DNA of 10,903 nucleotides from CAMCXE01 sp041179125 (GTDB taxonomy: Bacteria; Pseudomonadota; Gammaproteobacteria; Pseudomonadales; Cellvibrionaceae): contig JBEGTZ010000033.1 of NCBI GenBank assembly GCA_041179125.1, forward strand, positions 1 to 10,903. The letters run 5' to 3'. Positions 6,680-10,903 of this stretch are shown piece after piece. Made by a program: the position numbers and the translations under genes. Every line of letters begins with the position of its first letter. The stretch's first letter is position 1. The notes below the pieces were generated by a model. The model had not been told where the DNA came from and did no database searches. It saw only the letters and a program-made list of their open reading frames with translations.

Positions 6680-8083
6680 TCAACCCTCCAGCGCGCGCGC
6701 CAGGGATTTTAAATCGTCGGCGGATTTGAGCAGGTTCAAAATGGCTTCGTCGGCGGCCTCGCGGGATAAACACAGGCTGTCGAATAGCTCTTGGGGCAAG
6801 TCTTCCGCCGGGCCCGCATTGGCCAGCGCTGGGTCGGCCCCGTGTTGCCGCAGCAGGTGGTTGGCCACATACGCCAAACGCGCATAGGTGGCATGTTCGT
6901 CTTGGTAATCCGGGTTGTATTGTTGGCGAATGCCGGTGTACACCTCGGCGGGCAGGTTCCAATATTCCAGTAGCCAGGCGGCAATCTGGCAGTTGGCCAC
7001 GCCAATAATGTGCTGCTCAATCACGCAGGGCGGCAGCTGGGGGTTGGCGTCTTGGTGTCGGTTAATGTTCTGAAAATGCGGTGGGAATACTTCGGCCAGA
7101 ATGAGATAGCCGAAGTTGTGCAGCAGCCCCACGAGGTACGACATGCCAAACGCGGGCCGGTTAATACGCGGGATGCTGGTGACTAAGGCCTCAATGGCGG
7201 CGGCCATAAATACGGATTTAGTCCAGTAGGCGCGGGTTTGCGTGGGGTTGATGACGTTGGGATTAAAGCTACGCCCTAAGGATAGGCCCAAGGAGAGGTT
7301 AATCACCATGTCAAACCCCAGCACGCGCACGATGGCATCTTGTACCGATTTGATTTTGCCGGGGGCGGAGTAATAGGGTGAGGCCGCCCAGCTCACCACT
7401 TGGGCGGCGAGGGAGGGGTCGAATTCGATGATTTTGGCCAGATCGCTGATGTCGGCATTGGGGTCGGCGCGCAGGCGGATAATTTTGCTCGCGGTGTCTT
7501 GTAATGGGGGGATTTCTAGGGTTTCGTGTAGGCGTTGTTGAATGCGGCGCTGGGTGAAGGCGTTGACCGAGTGCAAAATTTGCTTTTCGTCCTGCCGCGC
7601 TTCGTTGCTGATGTTTTTAGTGGCGCTTGAGAGCTTGCAGAGGTTAGATTCGCGCACCAAGGCTTGGAAATCCGCACGGCGCAAATACACCGGCTCAGAC
7701 TGATCGCCGGGGTTTAAACACACGCTGTCGTAGCGAAGAATATTGAGATCCACCATTGTGGTTAGGCCCTGCCAGGCGGGCATGGCCGGGATGCTCTGCA
7801 AATTGTGCTTGTGCAGCAGCGCGCTGAGTTCGGCGGTGTTTAATGGGTTGAGCGTGCGGCCTAATTCCTGCCCTAATAGTTCTAAATCCAGCAGGTCATG
7901 CTGCGGCAATAACACCTGGATACGGCCATGTTGGTCGGCCAATAACTGCGCGCGCACATGGCAGACAGAGTAGTTGGGGGCATGGCTGGGTTCGTCGGGG
8001 GTGAGCGCGTAGGGGATGTTATTGCGCTCAAGGATTTGTAGCATAGTGGCGGGCACGGGCACGATGAATCTACCTCTAATCAT
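6680..8083 (-). CDS. YbaK-like / HDOD two-domain regulatory protein
   Basis: A 467-residue predicted cytoplasmic protein. The N-terminus (about 14-165) resembles YbaK/EbsC-type aminoacyl-tRNA deacylase folds (RIQVLLPQHDLLDLELLGQ), a pairing with HDOD that is seen in several gammaproteobacteria. The HDOD domain (about 183-410) has PPLQDTASKIIRLRADPNAD, a DPSLAAQVV helix, ASPYYS, SVQDAIVRVLGFD and LLHNFG (320-325), where an HD hydrolase would have HD. It is therefore probably a non-catalytic scaffold or signalling protein; HDOD proteins often act around cyclic-di-GMP, motility or stress circuits. The start is uncertain. ATG 8083 has no good Shine-Dalgarno sequence, whereas a GTG at residue 8 (8062) has AGAGGT about 9 nt upstream and may be the real start. 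It is divergent from the sigma operon; no function beyond the family is evident. Confidence 0.88.
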   Translation of the reverse strand: MIRGRFIVPVPATMLQILERNNIPYALTPDEPSHAPNYSVCHVRAQLLADQHGRIQVLLPQHDLLDLELLGQELGRTLNPLNTAELSALLHKHNLQSIPAMPAWQGLTTMVDLNILRYDSVCLNPGDQSEPVYLRRADFQALVRESNLCKLSSATKNISNEARQDEKQILHSVNAFTQRRIQQRLHETLEIPPLQDTASKIIRLRADPNADISDLAKIIEFDPSLAAQVVSWAASPYYSAPGKIKSVQDAIVRVLGFDMVINLSLGLSLGRSFNPNVINPTQTRAYWTKSVFMAAAIEALVTSIPRINRPAFGMSYLVGLLHNFGYLILAEVFPPHFQNINRHQDANPQLPPCVIEQHIIGVANCQIAAWLLEYWNLPAEVYTGIRQQYNPDYQDEHATYARLAYVANHLLRQHGADPALANAGPAEDLPQELFDSLCLSREAADEAILNLLKSADDLKSLARALEG

Positions 8084-8181
8084 GCAAACGGGCGTCTTTG
8101 CAGACGGTTTCCTAAAGCATAGTTGGGCTGCGCCAAAGTGCTAGGTGGAAACTTGGGGAACTTGGGGAGCTGGCGGCGCGG

Positions 8182-8236
8182 TCGGGCTTGCGCCCGATGT
8201 CGGACTAAAGTCCAACCTACGGTTTCCAGGTTCAAA
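8182..8236. repeat. Tandem-hairpin intergenic repeat
   Basis: Two adjacent short hairpins: TCGGGC-TTGC-GCCCGA (8182-8197) and GGACT-AA-AGTCC (8202-8213). Read on the minus strand they are preceded by AACCTGGAAACC-GTAGG, nearly the same leader as AACCTAGAAACCTCGGTAGG next to the 3348 palindrome. A 9-bp tandem duplication (AACTTGGGG twice, 8150-8167) sits beside it. It is a REP/BIME-like element between the divergent HDOD and sigma-operon genes. Confidence 0.65.
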
Positions 8237-8264
8237 CGACATGTACAGAATAATTTAATCGGCC

Positions 8265-8295
8265 TGTCAACCGAATGGATGCCGCCGCGTTATAC
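8265..8295 (+). promoter_or_regulatory. Candidate ECF-type promoter of the sigma operon
   Basis: TGTCAAC (8265-8271), 16 bases, then CGTTATAC (8288-8295). AAC-N16-CGT matches the general geometry of ECF sigma promoters (for example TGAAAC-N16-CGTA), about 60 nt upstream of the first gene of an operon that itself encodes an ECF-like sigma factor. This suggests autoregulation. A 5-bp hairpin (AGCGA-GTCA-TCGCT, 8300-8313) lies in the leader. Confidence 0.4.
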
Positions 8296-8355
8296 CTATT
8301 AGCGAGTCATCGCTGCGGACACTCCGGCACACCCCATTCATTCTGAGGAAGACCT

Positions 8356-8826
8356 ATGAACACCTATATTGCCAGCCTGTTTTTTACCAGCTTATGTGTT
8401 TTAAGCCACGCCGTTATGGCGGATTACACGCGGGAAACGATCAAAACCGGCCCCAACGGCACCTCGACGGTCTCGGTCAACCAAAACGCCACCGCCACCG
8501 GCTGGGAGCGCGACCGCAGCGCCACAAACCCACAAGGCAATACCGCCACCCGGCACACTGAAGTCGATAAAAACCCCGTCACCGGAACAGTAACGCGCTC
8601 GGTGGACGGCACGCTCCATAACGGTAAAACCTACAGCAAAGACTCCACCCGCACGCCCACCGGCTCAGGCTTTGTTAAAGAAACCACACAAGTCACGCCC
8701 AACGGAAAAACCCGCGAGAAGCTCAAAGTGGTCGAGCGCAGCCCCGCTGAGCGCAACGTTGATGTCACGCGGGTGAATGGGCGCGGGCAGCTGTCCCACC
8801 GCAACACCCGCACTCGGCGCAAATAA
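8356..8826 (+). CDS. Secreted Thr/Asn-rich turn-repeat protein, function unknown
   Basis: A 156-residue exported protein. The signal peptide spans residues 1-22 with cleavage predicted after VMA. The mature part is rich in Thr, Asn, Gly and Arg and built from short turn-strand units: TGPNGTSTVS (31-40), TNPQGNTATR (57-66), KNPVTGTVTR (72-81), RTPTGSGFVK (99-108) and VTPNGKTREK (113-122). The turn prolines are spaced alternately about 26 and 14-15 residues apart, giving a repeat of about 41 residues. The C-terminus is strongly basic (RNTRTRRK). No cysteine lies in the mature part. A strong Shine-Dalgarno sequence GAGGAAG (8345-8351) supports this start. It is the first gene of the sigma operon, 10 nt before the sigma gene, so it is likely the main output or a signal of that system. 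I do not recognise a named family. Confidence 0.85.
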   Translation: MNTYIASLFFTSLCVLSHAVMADYTRETIKTGPNGTSTVSVNQNATATGWERDRSATNPQGNTATRHTEVDKNPVTGTVTRSVDGTLHNGKTYSKDSTRTPTGSGFVKETTQVTPNGKTREKLKVVERSPAERNVDVTRVNGRGQLSHRNTRTRRK

Positions 8827-8836
8827 CGTCTAACCA

Positions 8837-9412
8837 ATGGCTGTTTTTGATTTTTTCAACCGCAAAGCCCGCGAGCAGGCGCTAGAGCAGTTTTTGGCTC
8901 AAGTGGAGCGGCGCGCCTACCAAAGCGCGCTGTTAACCACCCGCAGGGAAGCGGATGCGCTGGACATAGTGCAAGAGGCCATGTTGCAGTTGGTGCAGCA
9001 CTACCGCGAGAAAAGCGCCGAGGAATGGCCCAAGTTATTCCAACGTATTTTGCAGCATAAAATTATCGACTGGCTGCGCCAGAAACAGCGCCAACAGGGG
9101 GTTTTCAGCGCGCTTCCTCTTGATGAAGACGACGATGACCCCCTGAACCCAATTGCCGACCCCAAAGACATCAACCCCGCCGCCATTCTGATCGCGCAGC
9201 AGGATTTACACCGGGTACTCACCGCTTTGGAGCAGCTCCCCCTGCGGCAGCGCCAGTGTTTTTTATTGCGCGCATGGGAGGGGTTCGACACCCAGACCAC
9301 CGCGCAAACGCTGAGTATTAGCGCAGGCAGTGTTAAAACCCACTACGCCCGCGCGCTGGAAAAACTCGCCGCAGCGCTTACCGCTTCACCACACGTAAAG
9401 GCCTGCCTATGA
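8837..9412 (+). CDS. ECF-like RNA polymerase sigma factor
   Basis: A 191-residue sigma-70 family protein with regions 2 and 4 only. Region 2: ADALDIVQEAMLQLVQHY (about residues 36-53, core-binding helix) and LFQRILQHKIIDWLRQKQRQ (about 64-83, the -10 recognition helix). An acidic linker (DEDDDD, near 96-101) follows. Region 4: LEQLPLRQRQCFLLRAWEGF and the helix-turn-helix TAQTLSISAGSVKTHYARALEKL (ends near 182). It would direct RNA polymerase to its own regulon, probably including the promoter candidate upstream of the operon. There is no recognisable Shine-Dalgarno sequence; translation may be coupled to the preceding gene, which ends 10 nt before. The stop overlaps the start of the next gene by ATGA. 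Confidence 0.95.
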   Translation: MAVFDFFNRKAREQALEQFLAQVERRAYQSALLTTRREADALDIVQEAMLQLVQHYREKSAEEWPKLFQRILQHKIIDWLRQKQRQQGVFSALPLDEDDDDPLNPIADPKDINPAAILIAQQDLHRVLTALEQLPLRQRQCFLLRAWEGFDTQTTAQTLSISAGSVKTHYARALEKLAAALTASPHVKACL

Positions 9413-9708
9413 ACGATGAACCCACACTGGCCAGCGCCATCACACAACAATTAAACAAGGCCGTGGAGCAACAAACAGCCGCCACCCAAGCGGCCCTGGC
9501 CGCAGGCCGCAAACAGGCATTGAAGGGAACACCTGTGCGCTGGCACTGGGCCATAGCCGCAAGTGTAGTGCTGGCGCTGGGCGCCATCACCTGGCGCTAT
9601 GAACCTGCGGATATCGACAACCAATTGGTGGAGCTTTTACAAGCCGACGACCAACTGCTCAACGACCTAGACCTGCTCGAAGCGCTGGCCGAGGTTGACG
9701 AAACATGA
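9409..9708 (+). CDS. Single-pass membrane protein, candidate anti-sigma (DUF3619-like)
   Basis: A 99-residue protein: a cytoplasmic N-terminus of about 44 residues (Gln/Ala-rich helix ending ALAAGRKQALKG), one membrane segment (about 45-62, WHWAIAASVVLALGAITW), and an acidic periplasmic tail of about 37 residues (DNQLVELLQADDQLLNDLD). The look is that of DUF3619 proteins, which sit directly after sigma factors. The size and topology recall CnrY-type minimal anti-sigma factors. I infer that the N-terminal helix sequesters the sigma factor and the tail senses the periplasm. AAGG lies about 9 nt upstream of the start. The gene overlaps its neighbours on both sides by ATGA, which keeps the stoichiometry fixed. 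Anti-sigma function is not proven by the sequence. Confidence 0.88.
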   Translation: MNDEPTLASAITQQLNKAVEQQTAATQAALAAGRKQALKGTPVRWHWAIAASVVLALGAITWRYEPADIDNQLVELLQADDQLLNDLDLLEALAEVDET

Positions 9709-9998
9709 GCCTAACCACCTCAGTTGAGTGCGGTTGGCGTTTGTGTTGGCGGGCCGGGCTTTTAAGCCTGGGCCTTGCGGCGCAAGCAGCCGAGCTGCCT
9801 AAGCCTGCCGAACTGTCCAAGCCTGCCGAACTGGCCCAGCGCACCGAAGCACCAAACGATGCCGAATTTTGGCTGCTGTACGACGAGCTGGCCGATGAGC
9901 AGGGCCACATTCCCGAACCGGACGACATTCCTCCGCCTAACGATGTGCCCCAACCTCAACATACCGAACAACCCAACCCCGCGTTGGAGGACTTATGA
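9705..9998 (+). CDS. Small secreted acidic, proline-rich protein, function unknown
   Basis: A 97-residue exported protein. The signal peptide (about 1-28) probably cleaves at AQA-AEL. The mature part opens with a tandem repeat (AELPKPAELSKPAEL), then an acidic segment (EFWLLYDELADEQ, about residues 52-64), and a Pro/Asp-rich tail (PEPDDIPPPNDVPQP). It is about 70 residues when mature and strongly acidic. It lies between the candidate anti-sigma factor and the strongly basic DUF3106 protein, with ATGA overlaps to both. This suggests a co-translated periplasmic partner, perhaps binding the basic repeat protein by charge. No family is recognised. Confidence 0.82.
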   Translation: MSLTTSVECGWRLCWRAGLLSLGLAAQAAELPKPAELSKPAELAQRTEAPNDAEFWLLYDELADEQGHIPEPDDIPPPNDVPQPQHTEQPNPALEDL

Positions 9999-10498
9999 AG
10001 ATCATCGCAATACTGTGTTTGTTACTCACGATTTGCCTCCCCGTGCAGGCGGCGGATTCCCGTTGGTCGTCGCTCTCAGCGGAGCAACAAAGCCTTTTGG
10101 CCCCGTTAAAAGAGCAATGGGCCTCACTGCCTGAAGCGCGGCGGCATAAACTCATCCAGCGCGCCGACCAGTTCGCAGCCCTTCCCCCGGACGAGCGCGC
10201 CCAGGTGCGCGAGCGTTTTGCACGCTGGCAAGCGCTCAAGCCTGAGGAAAAAAAGCAGCTCAAAGCCAGCTTTAAACGCTACCAAGCCCTAAGCCCGGCC
10301 GAGCAAATCGAACTAAAACAGCGTTGGGCCTGGTTTAAACAGCTGCCCCCCGGCGAGCAAGAAGCCATGCGCGCGAAGTGGCGCAACCTAAGCCCGCAGC
10401 AGCGCCAAGCCATAAAACAGAAAATTCGCACCATGTCGCCAGAGCAGCGCCGCAAGGCGCGGGAGCGGCTGATTCAGCGCCGACAAAAAAATTCTTAA
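9995..10498 (+). CDS. Periplasmic DUF3106 helical-repeat protein
   Basis: A 167-residue exported protein with a signal peptide of about 20 residues (cleavage after VQA). The rest is about eight back-to-back helical units of 15-20 residues with consensus L-S/P-P-x-E-Q-x-x-L-x-x-R/K-W, such as LSAEQQSLLAPLKEQWASLP, KPEEKKQLKASFKRYQALSP and MSPEQRRKARERLIQRRQ. This is typical of DUF3106. The LSPEQ signature at each repeat recalls the LTxxQ motif of CpxP/Spy-type periplasmic stress proteins; that similarity is inference. The protein is very basic (K, R and W rich), unlike its acidic neighbour. GGAGGA 4-5 nt upstream supports the start, which overlaps the preceding stop by ATGA. It is the last gene of the operon; no clean intrinsic terminator follows, only the repeat array. 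Confidence 0.9.
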   Translation: MKIIAILCLLLTICLPVQAADSRWSSLSAEQQSLLAPLKEQWASLPEARRHKLIQRADQFAALPPDERAQVRERFARWQALKPEEKKQLKASFKRYQALSPAEQIELKQRWAWFKQLPPGEQEAMRAKWRNLSPQQRQAIKQKIRTMSPEQRRKARERLIQRRQKNS

Positions 10499-10535
10499 TC
10501 CGACAACGAACAAGCCGCTCCAGTGTGCTAAAAAG

Positions 10536-10781
10536 CCACCGTTCATGGTGAGCTCTGAGTTCGCCGAAGGGTCGATCCACCGTTCGTGGTGAGCTCTGAG
10601 TTCGTCGAAGAGTCGAACCACCCTTCATGGTGAGCTCTGAGTTCGTCGAAGAGTCGAACCACCGTTCATGGTGAGCTCTGAGTTCGCCGAAGAGTCGAAC
10701 CACCCGTTCGTGGTGAGCCTGTCGAACCACCCTTCGACAAGCTCAGGGCGAACCACCCTTTGACAAGCTCAGGGCGAACGG
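10536..10781. repeat. 41-bp tandem repeat array with inverted degenerate copies
   Basis: Four 41-bp units start at 10536 or 10537, 10577, 10618 and 10659. Each opens CCACCGTTCRTGGTGAGC or CCACCCTTCATGGTGAGC and continues with CTGAGTTCGYCGAAGRGTCG. They are followed by a shortened unit (27 bp, from 10700) and two shorter reversed copies (about 10727-10752 and 10753-10781, TTCGACAAGCTCAGGGCGAA). The forward unit at 10705-10726 and the reversed one at 10731-10752 can pair as a hairpin. The reversed core is the widespread GACAAGCTCAGGGCGAA type of intergenic repeat found in many proteobacteria. Minus-strand ORFs through it (AHHER repeats) are artefacts. It lies just after the sigma operon and may close its transcripts. 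Confidence 0.85.
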
Positions 10782-10903
10782 AACCCTTAACTTAACCTGA
10801 TTAGTGACATTCCTCAGAAGGCCTCAATATACGTAGCGGTTGGGGCAAAGTGCTCGCCATCGCGAAGAGTAATCTAGGCACCATAGAGGCCATATCAAAT
10901 CGA
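10782..10903. other. Unassigned right-edge segment
   Basis: No feature can be supported here. On the minus strand a frame is open from the window edge to a stop at 10801-10803 (33 codons, ending RILRPSEECH), which could be the C-terminus of a gene entering from the right. Its length is well within chance and I recognise no family. Confidence 0.3.

Noticed and set aside
10335..10730. Minus-strand ORF with GELRAHHERW repeats.
   Set aside because: It is generated by the 41-bp intergenic repeat array and then runs antisense into the DUF3106 gene. No ribosome site or domain is visible, and repeats of this kind are a known source of false ORFs.
10536..10781. Possible CRISPR array.
   Set aside because: The units are contiguous 41-bp tandem copies with no unique spacers and are partly reversed; no cas genes lie nearby.
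10801..10903. Short open minus-strand frame at the right edge (33 codons).
   Set aside because: Too short to exceed chance and not recognised; kept only as a note in the edge segment.

Overview
The window looks like chromosomal DNA of a gammaproteobacterium, most likely from or near the Cellvibrionaceae (Cellvibrio / Saccharophagus / Teredinibacter type). The best single clue is a lipoprotein with a long poly-serine linker, a hallmark of that group. The rest of the content fits a polysaccharide-degrading, motile, free-living bacterium: a large chemoreceptor, an HDOD regulator and an ECF-type sigma-factor operon. The assignment is inference, since no rRNA or other marker gene is present.

Layout. 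(1) Positions 3-3152 (+) hold a chemoreceptor that is cut by the left edge; its true start is outside the window. (2) Positions 3150-3460 are a dense block of palindromic repeats. (3) Positions 3487-6306 (-) hold two tandem paralogues. The promoter-proximal one (4792-6306) is a poly-Ser lipoprotein with a tyrosinase-like domain and a C-terminal c-type cytochrome. The distal one (3487-4746) is a secreted relative that has lost most of the candidate copper ligands and has a different C-terminus. A near-perfect intrinsic terminator lies between the two domain-coding parts, but inside the signal-peptide codons of the second gene. (4) Positions 6307-6679 are a non-coding leader region. (5) Positions 6680-8083 (-) encode a YbaK-like/HDOD two-domain regulator. 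(6) Positions 8084-8355 are a divergent intergenic region with another palindromic repeat and a candidate ECF promoter. (7) Positions 8356-10498 (+) are a compact five-gene operon: a secreted repeat protein, an ECF-like sigma factor, a single-pass membrane protein (candidate anti-sigma, DUF3619-like), a small secreted acidic protein, and a basic DUF3106 helical-repeat periplasmic protein. The last four genes overlap by ATGA. (8) Positions 10536-10781 carry a 41-bp tandem repeat array with inverted degenerate copies. (9) The last ~120 bases hold nothing I can identify.

How the parts work together. The strongest system-level signals are (a) the copper/heme-type lipoprotein and its ligand-depleted paralogue with an embedded terminator, which looks like an undescribed redox pair with built-in attenuation, and (b) the sigma / membrane protein / two periplasmic proteins / secreted substrate operon, which has the topology of a trans-envelope signalling cassette. 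A palindromic repeat family sharing the short leader AACCTRGAAACC recurs at several intergenic sites.
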